Below, piece after piece: positions 29,366 through 38,083 of a stretch of DNA of 64,000 nt (the stretch's first letter is position 1; each line of letters starts with the position of its first letter). The position numbers and the translations under genes are program-made. The notes under the pieces were generated by a model. The model was not told the DNA's origin and searched no databases. It saw only the letters and a list, made by a program, of their open reading frames with translations. The DNA comes from Anaeromusa acidaminophila DSM 3853 (GTDB taxonomy: Bacteria > Bacillota > Negativicutes > Anaeromusales > Anaeromusaceae). The DNA lies in assembly GCF_000374545.1 (NCBI RefSeq), contig NZ_KB894582.1, positions 186,001 through 250,000 on the forward strand, in the 5' to 3' direction.

Positions 29366-31645
29366 ATGGAAATTCGCAATTTACAAGGACTGATGCAGCA
29401 TTGGCTGCCCCAGGTCAAAGGAAATACGGAAGCTACGCCTCCCAAGGCCGCTGCGGCACTGCAAGGGAGCGGTGTTAAAGTAGGCGCTGATGGTGTGGAT
29501 ATGCAGGCGGATGGAGAAATGAAGGCGGCTTTACAGCGGCTGCAAGGCGTTATGCAGGAACAGTTGAAAGATGTCTCGGAGTTGCCTGCGGAAGTGCGTA
29601 AAGTAGTGGAAGCCATCCTGGAGCAGTATACGCAGGCGCAAAAAGTCGTTCCTGAAGGAATTAACGCCATGCTGACATCCCCCCGGCAGGCGGCGGATTT
29701 ATTGTCGCGTTTGGCGGAGGCGTTAAGTGAAGGCGCGACGCTTAAAGAAGAAGGCGGCGAAGCCGTTAAGCAATTGGTGGATCGATTGGTGAGCGCATTT
29801 AAGGATACCTTGCCTGCCTCACCGGGAGATCTGGCGGCGAAGCTGGCGTCGTTGGTTCAAGACATTAATGGACGGCAGGGGCCGTTGGATAAAGAATTAA
29901 CGCAGTTGTTGCAGCAACTGACTGCTAAAATGCTTAGGGGAAATGGAACTGCAGGAAATGCTCCGGAAATAGGAGCGCCCATTACATCGGCTGCAGCGGC
30001 AACGGACGCGCTAAAGCAAATGGCGCAAAGCAACGAAGCGTTGCTGGCAGTGATGAAAGCGCTGACGCAAGAAGAAGGTATTGGAGCCGCCCTGCAGGAG
30101 GCTGGGAAAAATTCTCCGATGGCGCTGGCTAATGGGATGGATGCCGCTATGGCCAACGGAACGGCGGGGAGGACGGTGAGTCGTTCAGGTGTTGGTGAAG
30201 GACCTAGAGCGGTGTTGCAGCAGTTGGTTCAAGCGTTTCAGAGTCAACTGCCGGAAGAATTGCAAAGTCCCGGAATGCAAGGGCAGGTGTTGGAAGGAAC
30301 CCGTTTATGGGCTTTGTTGAAGACCGTTGAAAGCGGTGCGACAGCAGGCTTGAACCGGCAGGAGTTCAAGGCGTCCGGCGAAACTTTTCGCCAACTGGCC
30401 GCCTGGTTAAACGGGGGGGCGCAAGGGGAAACGCCTGATTTGGGAGAGCTTTTTGGCTTGGTGCAGTTTTTGCCGGAAAGTTCCCAACAAAGTATATGGT
30501 CTTTGGCGAGGCAGCAAGGGTTGCCGGAGGTGTTGCGGCAGTGGGCGGCTTCGCTGGGAGATGGCGGCGGGAATCAGACGGATGTTCCGAAGGAACTGTC
30601 TTCTTTGCAGCAACGTATGGGCAACAGCAGTGATGCAGTTCGCATGGCTAACCTACTAAACGAGGCGGCGGATTGGCTGGAGGGGAATAGCAATCGTTCT
30701 TTAGCGGCTATGGGCCGTATGGTCAAACTCTTGCCGCCGGAAGTAGCTCGTTTGGTGCAACAGGTTTTGGCGCAGGATGGAGCGGCGGAGCAACTGCGCA
30801 ATATGGGGAATTTGTTTACGCAGTTGTCTGAAGAAGCGCCTCAAAGTCAAACTCTTTTGTTTTTGCGTCAAGCCGGAGCGCAGGCGCCGGCCGGCGGCGC
30901 AGACGGTGCGGCGCAGACGGCGCAACGGCTTTTGGCTTTGATTAGTCAATTGGCCAGCCGTCAAGGACAAGCGGAAGGCGAGTTAACGCAGATACTTCAG
31001 CAATGGCAGGCTAAGGTTCAGGGAGATCCGGCGCAAACTTTGCTCTTGGAACGGGCTGTGCGTCAATTTGGCGCACAGGTGCCGCCGGATGTGGCCCAGA
31101 CGGCGCTGAAAAGCAATATGCCGGATCTGCCGAGATTTTGGGTGCTCTTAAAAACTATGGAAGCAGGAGAATGGAACGAGCTTCCCGTGCAGGTACAGCG
31201 AAAGTCAGCCGAGGTGGTCCGTGAATTGGCTTCCTCCTTGCAACGGCCTGCTGTATGGGAGGCGGATGTCAAAACAGAGCACAGTTTGTTGACTTTTACG
31301 AACACCCTGCTCTTTAATCCTCAAGGAACGCCGTATCCCATGTATTGGCATGTATATCACCAGCAGAAACAAGACGCTCAAGGTCGCGATACGGGTGAGT
31401 TCGAAACCTGGCTGCGAGTATGCTTGGAAACGGAAAACATGGGAACTGTCGACGTGGTCTTTCGCTATTACGATGAGAAGGCGCTGGACGTGCGGCTGCG
31501 TTTCGAAGGCGAAGATAGCGCGGAGGCATTCCGGGAAGTGCTGCCGGAAGTGCGACAAGCTGTGGGAGAATTGCCTTTTGAGCTGGGAGATATATGGGTG
31601 AGCCGAGGCGGCAAAAAAGAAAATAAAGGAGCGGAAACGACGTAA
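29366..31645 (+). CDS. Large helical protein with a FliK-like C-terminus
   Basis: 759 residues from ATG 29366 (purine-rich AGGAAAGAGAGAG upstream). Residues 1-640 are Gln/Ala/Leu-rich helices with loosely repeated segments of the type L-L-Q-Q-L-x-A (for example AVLQQLVQAFQSQLPEEL, LTQILQQWQAKVQGDPAQTLLLERAVRQFG). The last 110 residues (WLRVCLETENMGTVDVVFRYY, RLRFEGEDSAEAFREVLPEVRQAV) resemble the C-terminal domain of flagellar hook-length control protein FliK. No other flagellar gene is nearby, so it may be an orphan FliK relative rather than the ruler itself. No signal peptide. Confidence 0.5.
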   Translation: MEIRNLQGLMQHWLPQVKGNTEATPPKAAAALQGSGVKVGADGVDMQADGEMKAALQRLQGVMQEQLKDVSELPAEVRKVVEAILEQYTQAQKVVPEGINAMLTSPRQAADLLSRLAEALSEGATLKEEGGEAVKQLVDRLVSAFKDTLPASPGDLAAKLASLVQDINGRQGPLDKELTQLLQQLTAKMLRGNGTAGNAPEIGAPITSAAAATDALKQMAQSNEALLAVMKALTQEEGIGAALQEAGKNSPMALANGMDAAMANGTAGRTVSRSGVGEGPRAVLQQLVQAFQSQLPEELQSPGMQGQVLEGTRLWALLKTVESGATAGLNRQEFKASGETFRQLAAWLNGGAQGETPDLGELFGLVQFLPESSQQSIWSLARQQGLPEVLRQWAASLGDGGGNQTDVPKELSSLQQRMGNSSDAVRMANLLNEAADWLEGNSNRSLAAMGRMVKLLPPEVARLVQQVLAQDGAAEQLRNMGNLFTQLSEEAPQSQTLLFLRQAGAQAPAGGADGAAQTAQRLLALISQLASRQGQAEGELTQILQQWQAKVQGDPAQTLLLERAVRQFGAQVPPDVAQTALKSNMPDLPRFWVLLKTMEAGEWNELPVQVQRKSAEVVRELASSLQRPAVWEADVKTEHSLLTFTNTLLFNPQGTPYPMYWHVYHQQKQDAQGRDTGEFETWLRVCLETENMGTVDVVFRYYDEKALDVRLRFEGEDSAEAFREVLPEVRQAVGELPFELGDIWVSRGGKKENKGAETT

Positions 31646-31663
31646 GTCGTTTTCGCTCCTTTT
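31625..31663 (+). terminator. Terminator overlapping the FliK-like stop codon
   Basis: AAAGGAGCG and AAACGAC pair with GTCGTTT and CGCTCCTTT around GTAA, with one mismatch. Confidence 0.82.
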
Positions 31664-31770
31664 GTTTAACATGCCAGAATGTATAAGCTTTTACGGATAG
31701 AGACACTAGGGGGATTAAGAGTTAGATGGCTCTGGGAAAATGGCGGCATGATTGTATTGGAGACAAGATT

Positions 31771-31800
31771 TACTCCGTTACTCTGAGTTCTGTTCCTACG
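31771..31800 (-). repeat. Low-complexity dispersed repeat, short copy
   Basis: On the reverse strand it reads GGAACAGAACTCAGAGTAAC followed by GGAGTAA, related to the copy at 52295-52345. It touches the 3' end of the siroheme protein gene. Confidence 0.35.
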
Positions 31801-32458
31801 ACTTAGAAGCTAACGGTACAGCCTCAAAGAAAGCGTCCCAACCGACGCGCTCAATGGTTTGGCGCAGGCGTTCTTTTTCTTGGCCGTGCTGTTCGAAAAA
31901 ATCAAGAATAGCGGCAGTTACTTGCAGACATTCATTAGCGGAAAGATTTTTGGCGGTTTCGCGGCCTACGATGGCTTGACGCCCTCCGTTACCGCCGAGC
32001 ACGAGATGGAAGCCCTGGGCGTCAGCGTAAAAGCCGATGTCTTTAACGAAAACTTCTGCGCAGCAATTCGGGCAGCCGCTCAGACCGATGCGCACCTTGC
32101 CCGGCAAGGGACGGCCAAAGTGGAGCTTGTCCATCTCTAACCCCAGGGAAGTACTATCTTGACGAGCCATGGGACAATGAGGCTTGCCGGGACAGATGGT
32201 GACGCCGCGTACGGCTTTGGCGATGAAACTTTCTCCGTCTACCTCTAAAGCAGCAATGACTTTTTCGCCGTCAGCGATTTTGACGCCCAAGAGAGTAATG
32301 CTGTTGCCGACAATTTTAAGATCGGCTTGGTGGGTTTCGGCTGCGTCGGCGATAGCGCGCAACTGTGTCGGGGTTGTCAAACCGCCAGGGATATGGGGCG
32401 TTACAGGAAATTTTACGCGATTTTTGAGAAAAGGAAGCTGGCTGAGTAATTTGGACAT
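31796..32458 (-). CDS. Small siroheme/[4Fe-4S] nitrite-sulfite reductase-like protein
   Basis: 220 residues from the ATG with GGGAGGTTT before it. An N-terminal ferredoxin-like half domain (PGGLTTPTQLRAIADAAE) leads to the cluster and siroheme site TICPGKPHCPMARQ and LSGCPNCCAEV, with four cysteines in the C-x5-C ... C-x3-C order. Full assimilatory reductases have two such halves and over 500 residues; this one has a single half, as in small group-I type dissimilatory sulfite reductase-like proteins of anaerobes. Substrate unknown; no sulfate or nitrite genes adjoin. Confidence 0.75.
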   Translation of the reverse strand: MSKLLSQLPFLKNRVKFPVTPHIPGGLTTPTQLRAIADAAETHQADLKIVGNSITLLGVKIADGEKVIAALEVDGESFIAKAVRGVTICPGKPHCPMARQDSTSLGLEMDKLHFGRPLPGKVRIGLSGCPNCCAEVFVKDIGFYADAQGFHLVLGGNGGRQAIVGRETAKNLSANECLQVTAAILDFFEQHGQEKERLRQTIERVGWDAFFEAVPLASKS

Positions 32459-32603
32459 AGTAAACCTCCCTCGTATGGTTGAAAATAACTGTAGCATATC
32501 ATGTCCTGCCAAAGCTTGCTGTGAGATCAATCACAAAAAAGGTGTTTTAGGGGAAAAGGCGAAATAGTGGGTAAGTACATGCGGCAAAAGGGGGAGTGGC
32601 AAA

Positions 32604-34004
32604 ATGAAGTATCAAATAGGCTTGATTGGCTTAGCGGTAATGGGGCAAAATCTGGCGCTGAATTTAGCGGGCAAAGGAGTACCGGTAGCCGTGTACAATC
32701 GGACGGCGGATAAGGTAGCGGCTCTTTTGGAGAAAGGAGCGGAGCTTCCTTTAGGCGGTGCGCCTTCCTTAGAAGAACTGGTCGGCATGTTGGAGCGTCC
32801 TCGACGCATTTTGCTGATGGTTAAAGCCGGCGAAGCGGTCGACTCCATGCTGAATCAACTGGCCCCTCTTTTGGATGAGGGCGATATCTTGATTGACGGG
32901 GGAAATTCGCATTATCGAGATACCCAGCGCCGGGAAGAGCAAATGGCTGATGTCGGAATTCGCTATTTGGGTTTGGGTGTTTCCGGCGGGGAAGAAGGAG
33001 CTCTGCGAGGCCCCAGTTTAATGGCTGGCGGAGATGCGTTGGCTTATGCGGCGGTAGCGCCTCTGTTAAAGCGCATGGCGGCGCAAGCGGATGACGGCAC
33101 GCCTTGTTGTGCGTATTTTGGCGGCGGCGGCGCAGGTCATTTTGTAAAAATGGTTCATAACGGCATTGAATATGCAGATATGCAGTTGATTGCGGAAAGT
33201 TATTTTTATATGAAAGAAGCTTTGCATTTAGGGGAAGCGGAGCAGGCGGCGCTATTTGAAAAGTGGAACAAGGGCATTCTGAGTTCCTATCTTATTGAAA
33301 TCACGGCGGCAGTGCTGCGGCGCAAGGATAAAGACACCGGCAAAGCGCTGGTGAATTTGATTTTGGACAAAGCGGCGCAAAAGGGGACAGGCCAGTGGAC
33401 GAGTCAAGCGGCCTTGGAGCTGGGCGTACCGGTGCCAGCCATTACTGAAGCGGTTTTTGCCAGGTATTTATCTCAGTTGAAGGAAGAAAGAGTAATTGCG
33501 GCGCAGGAGCTTCCCGGTACGGGGACCTGGGCCATTGGGGACGGCGAAAATGCTGGACGACGTTTAAAAGAAGCATTGTTTTTGTCTAAACTTTGCTGTT
33601 ATGCACAAGGTTTTGCTCTGCTGCAAGCCGCACGTCAAGCGTATGGCTGGGAAATGGACCTGTCGAAAGTGGCGTTGGTTTGGCGGGCTGGCTGCATTGT
33701 GCGGGCGCGTATTTTAGAAGATATCGCGGCTGTTTATCGGGAGCAGCCGGATTTGAAAAATTTGCTCTTGGCGCCTCGCTTTGTGACGGCTTTTGGCAGA
33801 GGCCAGCATGAATGGCGGCTGCTGGTAAGCGATGCCGTGGAGAGAGGGTTGGCGGTTCCGGTTATGGGGGCCTCATTGGCTTACTATGACGGATACCGGC
33901 GAGCGTTTTCACCGGCGAATCTGCTGCAGGCGCAACGTGATTATTTCGGTGCGCACACGTATGAACGCGTGGATCGTCCAGGATTTTTCCATACGGAATG
34001 GTAG
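32604..34004 (+). CDS. gnd: 6-phosphogluconate dehydrogenase, decarboxylating
   Basis: 466 residues, ATG after GGGGGAG. GLIGLAVMGQNLALN is the NADP loop with the MGxNLALN signature; YLGLGVSGGEEGALRGPSLMAGG and GAGHFVKMVHNGIEY hold the substrate and catalytic Lys/Asn; the tail contains DRPGFFHTEW in place of the usual G-x-F-H-T-x-W. Oxidative pentose phosphate step from 6-phosphogluconate to ribulose 5-phosphate. Full-length form. Alone, with no zwf nearby. Confidence 0.93.
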   Translation: MKYQIGLIGLAVMGQNLALNLAGKGVPVAVYNRTADKVAALLEKGAELPLGGAPSLEELVGMLERPRRILLMVKAGEAVDSMLNQLAPLLDEGDILIDGGNSHYRDTQRREEQMADVGIRYLGLGVSGGEEGALRGPSLMAGGDALAYAAVAPLLKRMAAQADDGTPCCAYFGGGGAGHFVKMVHNGIEYADMQLIAESYFYMKEALHLGEAEQAALFEKWNKGILSSYLIEITAAVLRRKDKDTGKALVNLILDKAAQKGTGQWTSQAALELGVPVPAITEAVFARYLSQLKEERVIAAQELPGTGTWAIGDGENAGRRLKEALFLSKLCCYAQGFALLQAARQAYGWEMDLSKVALVWRAGCIVRARILEDIAAVYREQPDLKNLLLAPRFVTAFGRGQHEWRLLVSDAVERGLAVPVMGASLAYYDGYRRAFSPANLLQAQRDYFGAHTYERVDRPGFFHTEW

Positions 34005-34084
34005 CCGCTTTCCAGCTCCATAGCCTCGAAGGGTGTACTCTGGTATAATAGTTCCGGAAGGCACCAAAAGAGAGGAAGGCCGAA

Positions 34085-34900
34085 ATGGGAATTAATGTTC
34101 TAACAAGTACGCTTCAGTGGCGGCGGCATCGGCAGCAGCGGGTAGCTGTGCTGTTTGACGCAGAAAATATACATTTGGACTTAGCGCGTTTTGCTTTAAC
34201 CAAAGCGGCGGAGCTGGGCGAGGTTATTCTTTGTCGCGCGTATGCGGACTGGTCGCACCTGGATTTGACTCGCAGCGAATGGCGGAATTTTACCATGGAA
34301 AACGGCGTGTCAGTTGTGCATACGCCTGCCGGAACCAGCGGCAAAAATACGGCGGATATTGCTCTGGCGATTGAAGCGATGGAACTAGTATATCTAGGCA
34401 ATGTGCATGCGCTTGTTATCGTTTCGAATGACTCTGATTTTCGGTTTCTGGCGTTGCGGGTGAGGGAAAAAGGGGTGCCGATCTACGGCGCCGGGCATAT
34501 GCAGGTTAAAGAGAGTCTGCGTAGTGCCTATACCGCTTTTTTTGAAGCGCCGGATAAAAAAACTAAATCCGTGGCAACGCGGACGGTGCCGGAACTGGCC
34601 GGCCGCAGCAAAGAACGGCGAGAGCTTCGCACGGCGGTAGGAGAGCTTGCCGAGGAAGTACAGCGGCCTATGGCGCAGATTATTGATATGTATCTGCGAC
34701 TCAAGGAAGAGACGAAGCAGGATTGGGTGGGCGGCTCCGTGCTAGGGCAGCGCCTTAAGGAAGAACTGGATGATTTTGCTTTGCCTGCTGGTCAAGGAAA
34801 ACAGCTGTCCAAGTTTTTAAAGAAATATCCGCGGCTTTTTCGGCTGGAACGGCAGGGTACCTGTTTTTTGGTGAAAGTAGAATTAGCGAAAGAAAATTAA
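34085..34900 (+). CDS. NYN-domain RNase with OST-HTH-like C-terminus
   Basis: 271 residues. The NYN (PIN-like, LabA/DUF88) domain shows acidic residues in VAVLFDAENIHLDLARF, NTADIALAIEAME and LVIVSNDSDFRFLALRVREKGVPIYGAG, the metal-dependent nuclease triad. Residues about 195-268 (MAQIIDMYLRLKEE, GSVLGQRLKEELDDF, FLKKYPRLFRLERQG) fit an OST-HTH/LOTUS RNA-binding domain, often paired with NYN. Likely acts on RNA in the cytosol. A TATAAT box lies at 34044-34049 and AGAGAGGAAGG precedes ATG. Confidence 0.82.
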   Translation: MGINVLTSTLQWRRHRQQRVAVLFDAENIHLDLARFALTKAAELGEVILCRAYADWSHLDLTRSEWRNFTMENGVSVVHTPAGTSGKNTADIALAIEAMELVYLGNVHALVIVSNDSDFRFLALRVREKGVPIYGAGHMQVKESLRSAYTAFFEAPDKKTKSVATRTVPELAGRSKERRELRTAVGELAEEVQRPMAQIIDMYLRLKEETKQDWVGGSVLGQRLKEELDDFALPAGQGKQLSKFLKKYPRLFRLERQGTCFLVKVELAKEN

Positions 34901-34909
34901 ATCATACTA

Positions 34910-34940
34910 CAGCCTGCGCTGCTAAGCGCAGGCTGCTCTT
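34910..34940 (+). terminator. Hairpin after the NYN gene
   Basis: CAGCCTGCGCT pairs with AGCGCAGGCTG around GCTA; the following T-tract is short (CTCTTATG), so termination may be weak. Confidence 0.6.
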
Positions 34941-34988
34941 ATGTATCTTTTCTTCTAAAATGTATAGTTTGTGGGGAAAAAACTGTAG

Positions 34989-35010
34989 GGATTTTTCCGG
35001 AAGTTACGAA
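34989..35010 (+). repeat. Bipartite intergenic motif, variant copy
   Basis: GGATTT, 12 bases, CGAA: the same spacing as the copy at 56582-56603. It lies just upstream of the promoter at 35027. Confidence 0.3.
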
Positions 35011-35026
35011 CTGACCTCTAATACGC

Positions 35027-35055
35027 TTGTATTTTTACAAAAAGTGCTGTACAAT
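35027..35055 (+). promoter_or_regulatory. Promoter of the AcoR-like regulator gene
   Basis: TTGTAT (35027-35032), 17 bases, TACAAT (35050-35055). Leader of about 85 bases before ATG 35146. Confidence 0.5.
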
Positions 35056-35145
35056 GTAAATTGTTAGATTTTTCCGCCATAAAAAAGCGGCTGTTTGTAA
35101 AGTAAGCAGTGCGCTTCGAGGAAGGCGTGAAATGGAGGAAAAGCC

Positions 35146-37062
35146 ATGATCCGTGAAAAACGGAGTAAAGAAAAATTAGAAACCTATTACCGTAAATTTA
35201 TGGAAGAAGGTATTATGGATGCCAATGTGCATCCCTATGTGGCGGAATCCTGGCAGAAAAGCCGTGATTGGAAAGTGGGCTCAGCTCGTTTAGAGGGGCT
35301 GCCTCGCCTTGGTAAAGAGGAGTTTCGTTTGCGCCAGGGGCGTCATCAGGCGGCCATTCAGTATGTAGACGAGTATTATCAAACGGTGCGGGAATTTTTT
35401 ACGAATCACAATCTAAGCTTGCTTCTTTTGGATGAAGAATGCTATGTGCTGCGCAGCTATGCCATGCCTTTCTATCAAATTTCTACGATTGATACTCCAG
35501 GTACAAGACTGTCTCCCAAGGATATCGGCACCTCCAGCATTAGCATCGCTTATGAGCACCAAGTGCCGTTTTTGCTTTTTGGACCGGAAATGTGGATTCG
35601 AGAATGCCAAAACAGCGATGCTTGTTCCGCGCCGGTTATGGCGGGCGGGCGGATGCAGTACATTTTGGCGGTGGTCGCGGCGGACCGCGAGCCTTTGCCG
35701 TATGACGCACTAGTGTCTACCGTACTGGGCTTGAAATACGCTCTGGAAAGCTATTTGCAGGTGCAATATCGCTTGGCTTCGAAAAATGCGATTTTGGATG
35801 CGGCTTCTTTTGCAGTGTATCAGATTCAAGCCGGCGGGGAAGTGACCTATGCCAACCGGTTGGGTCAAAGCCGTCTGGGCGAGTTGGGCATTCAGGCCAG
35901 AGAAGACGAGCCGCCGAATTTGGAAAATGTCTTGTTAAACTACAAACATACGCCAATCTATAAAGGATTTCAGGGGATTCCGTCTTATAACAAGGCGGTT
36001 ACCTGGATTACTAACAGCAAAACCTATGAAGATATTACCACCATTGTGCCGATGGAACGAGGGGAAGAGCAAGATGTCGGCAGCGTGGTTGCGTTGTCTT
36101 TGCCGATTGAAGACTTACGGACTCTAGTAGCCCATGCAGTAGGCTTTAGCGCCAGATATAATTTGTCCAGTATGGTGGGGCAGACGGTGAACTTTACGGC
36201 CATGAAAGACCGGGCGGCGCGATTGGCGCGCAATACGTACCATGTGATGCTGCAAGGCGAGCCTGGTTCCGGTAAGGAACGTTTGGCTCATGGCATGCAC
36301 CAAGCCAGCCCGCGTGCGGCAGGACCGCTTATTTCCGTAAAATGCGGCGATTTGCCTTCGGAAGTGTTGGAAAACGAGCTTTTTGGTTTTGGCTCGCCTG
36401 AAGGAGACGGTCGTCCGGGCAAATTGGAATTAGCTAACGGCGGCACGCTGTTTTTGGACGAAATCGAAAAAATGCCGATGCAGGTGGCGCAACGGTTGTT
36501 TGCCGCCATGCAAACAGGAGTCTTCCATCGCAATGGAGAAACGATTTCCCGTTCCTTTGACGTGCGTTTGATTGCTTCTTGCGACAGCGATCTTAAGCGC
36601 TTAAGCGAACGAGGAGCTTTCTTGTACGAACTGTACGAAGTGTTGGCGAAGCATACCATCCGTATTCCGCCTCTGCGTTTGCGGCGGGAGGATATTCCGC
36701 TTATCGCCAGCCATATTATTCAAGAATTGGCGGAGCAGCATCATTTGCCGGAAAAAACATTCCGCGAAGATGCGATCGAAGCGCTCCTTAATTACGAATG
36801 GCCTGGCAATATCAAGCAATTGCAGGTGGCGGTGGAGCATGCGTTCTTCCATACGGAGAGCAATGAAATTCAGCCTGGCGACATTAAGATGGTGACCGAG
36901 CCGGCTTTTGGCAACGAGTGGAAAGAGGATCGGGCGGTCTTCGTCAAGGCTTGGCAGACGGCAGGCGGCAATATCAGCCGTTTGGCGAACATGCTGGATG
37001 TTAGCCGAGTGACGTTGTATCGATACTTGAAAAAGTACGGCTTGACCAAGAGCGGCAACTAA
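35146..37062 (+). CDS. AcoR/DhaR-like regulator with AAA+ domain lacking GAFTGA
   Basis: 638 residues. Order: N-terminal GAF-type sensor (SWQKSRDWKVGSAR, TRLSPKDIGTSSI), a PAS-like segment near 220-300, an AAA+ domain from about 340 and a Fis-type helix-turn-helix at the end (GNISRLANMLDVSRVTLYRYLKKYG). Walker A is GEPGSGKE and Walker B GGTLFLDEIEKM. Where sigma-54 activators have ELFGHxxGAFTGA, this has ELFGFGSPEGDGRPG, so the loop that contacts sigma-54 is missing. It probably regulates sigma-70 promoters or represses, as TyrR-type proteins do. No obvious target operon adjoins it. Confidence 0.8.
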   Translation: MIREKRSKEKLETYYRKFMEEGIMDANVHPYVAESWQKSRDWKVGSARLEGLPRLGKEEFRLRQGRHQAAIQYVDEYYQTVREFFTNHNLSLLLLDEECYVLRSYAMPFYQISTIDTPGTRLSPKDIGTSSISIAYEHQVPFLLFGPEMWIRECQNSDACSAPVMAGGRMQYILAVVAADREPLPYDALVSTVLGLKYALESYLQVQYRLASKNAILDAASFAVYQIQAGGEVTYANRLGQSRLGELGIQAREDEPPNLENVLLNYKHTPIYKGFQGIPSYNKAVTWITNSKTYEDITTIVPMERGEEQDVGSVVALSLPIEDLRTLVAHAVGFSARYNLSSMVGQTVNFTAMKDRAARLARNTYHVMLQGEPGSGKERLAHGMHQASPRAAGPLISVKCGDLPSEVLENELFGFGSPEGDGRPGKLELANGGTLFLDEIEKMPMQVAQRLFAAMQTGVFHRNGETISRSFDVRLIASCDSDLKRLSERGAFLYELYEVLAKHTIRIPPLRLRREDIPLIASHIIQELAEQHHLPEKTFREDAIEALLNYEWPGNIKQLQVAVEHAFFHTESNEIQPGDIKMVTEPAFGNEWKEDRAVFVKAWQTAGGNISRLANMLDVSRVTLYRYLKKYGLTKSGN

Positions 37063-37085
37063 GCGCGCTTTTAGGGCAGATCAGG

Positions 37086-37133
37086 GTTGACAGGAGGAGT
37101 GGGCCATGGTATCCTCCTGTCAGCTCTCTTTTA
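37086..37133 (+). terminator. Terminator after the AcoR-like gene
   Basis: TGACAGGAGGA pairs with TCCTCCTGTCA around a 13-base loop, then CTCTCTTTTATTT. Confidence 0.78.
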
Positions 37134-37157
37134 TTTATAAGCAATGGAGGAACGACG

Positions 37158-37802
37158 TTGAGACTGCGCAGAAAATCATGGATACCGGCGGCGTTGGATA
37201 ATTTTAGCGATTGGCTGGTGCGCTTTGAAACCGGAGCGACCTATAAGGGGCGATGGACGGAGGCCTTTGGCAGGACTGCGCCATTGCATGTGGAAGTGGG
37301 AACAGGCAAAGGGCGTTTTGTCAGTCAAATGGCTTTGCGCGACAGCCATGTGAATTATCTGGGAATCGAGCGGGAGCTGGAGGTAATTTACTATGCTCTC
37401 GAAAAGGCCAAAGCGGCGGAGATTGGCAACTTACGTCTGATGGAAGCCGATGTAGCCCGTTTAGAAGAACTATTTGCGCCGGGGGAAATTGATCGTTTGT
37501 TTATTAATTTTTGCGATCCTTGGCCGAAAAAACGTCATGCCAAACGGCGGTTGACCCATGTCGATTTTTTGGCGTTGTACCGTCGCGTGGTTAAAAAGGG
37601 CGGGGAAATTCATTTTAAGACGGACAATCGGGGACTCTTTGATTTTTCCCTGGAGCAATTTGCTGAAGCTGGCTTGCCGGTGAAAGAAGTTACCTTTGAT
37701 TTAGGGGCCGATGCAAGGCCGGATAATATCATGACGGAATACGAAGAAAAGTTTTCCGGCAAAGGCACGCCGATTTGTCGGTGTGTGGTGGTGCTGGAAT
37801 AG
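37158..37802 (+). CDS. trmB: tRNA (guanine-N7)-methyltransferase TrmB
   Basis: 214 residues from TTG with ATGGAGG at ideal spacing. SAM-binding HVEVGTGKGRFV, YLGIERELE, and the family signature FINFCDPWPKKRHAKRRL followed by FHFKTDN-like sequence (IHFKTDNRGLFDFSLE). It methylates G46 of tRNA. Complete, cytosolic, ends at a terminator. Confidence 0.95.
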   Translation: MRLRRKSWIPAALDNFSDWLVRFETGATYKGRWTEAFGRTAPLHVEVGTGKGRFVSQMALRDSHVNYLGIERELEVIYYALEKAKAAEIGNLRLMEADVARLEELFAPGEIDRLFINFCDPWPKKRHAKRRLTHVDFLALYRRVVKKGGEIHFKTDNRGLFDFSLEQFAEAGLPVKEVTFDLGADARPDNIMTEYEEKFSGKGTPICRCVVVLE

Positions 37803-37804
37803 CA

Positions 37805-37838
37805 AAAAAGCGGACGCTGCGGCGGCCGCTTTTTTTTA
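37805..37838 (+). terminator. Terminator after trmB
   Basis: AAAAAGCGG pairs with CCGCTTTTT, followed by further T. Confidence 0.75.
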
Positions 37839-37881
37839 TCCTGCAATTTAGCTGCGACAGGAGGGCTGGCGGGGGCATGGA

Positions 37882-37990
37882 TAACGAACCGCGAAAGACG
37901 CGAAAAACGCGAAAAGGGGTTTCAATATTATGTGATAACCTCTTCGTACCCTCACTCTACTCCCTCTACTCCTGTTCAATTTCTCTTTTG
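37882..37990. repeat. Dispersed low-complexity repeat, copy between trmB and ftsW-like gene
   Basis: Begins AACGAACCGCGAAAGACGCG and continues with further CGCGAAAA units, then after about 30 bases TACCCTCACTCTACTCCCTC and ACTCCTGTTCAAT. Both blocks recur in the same order at 52411-52516; the second block alone recurs at 44311-44393. No open frame or transposase is associated. Confidence 0.65.
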
Positions 37991-38083
37991 TTTATAAATG
38001 TAGGCCTTAGGGCCGGAAGACGCGGAGCATTGTCTCTGTTATAATAAAAAGAGTATTTTTGGCTTCTTTGAAGGGGGTTGGGC

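Noticed and set aside
35146-37062. Ordinary sigma-54-dependent activator
   Set aside because: GAFTGA is absent, so the usual label would mislead; kept as an AcoR-like regulator.
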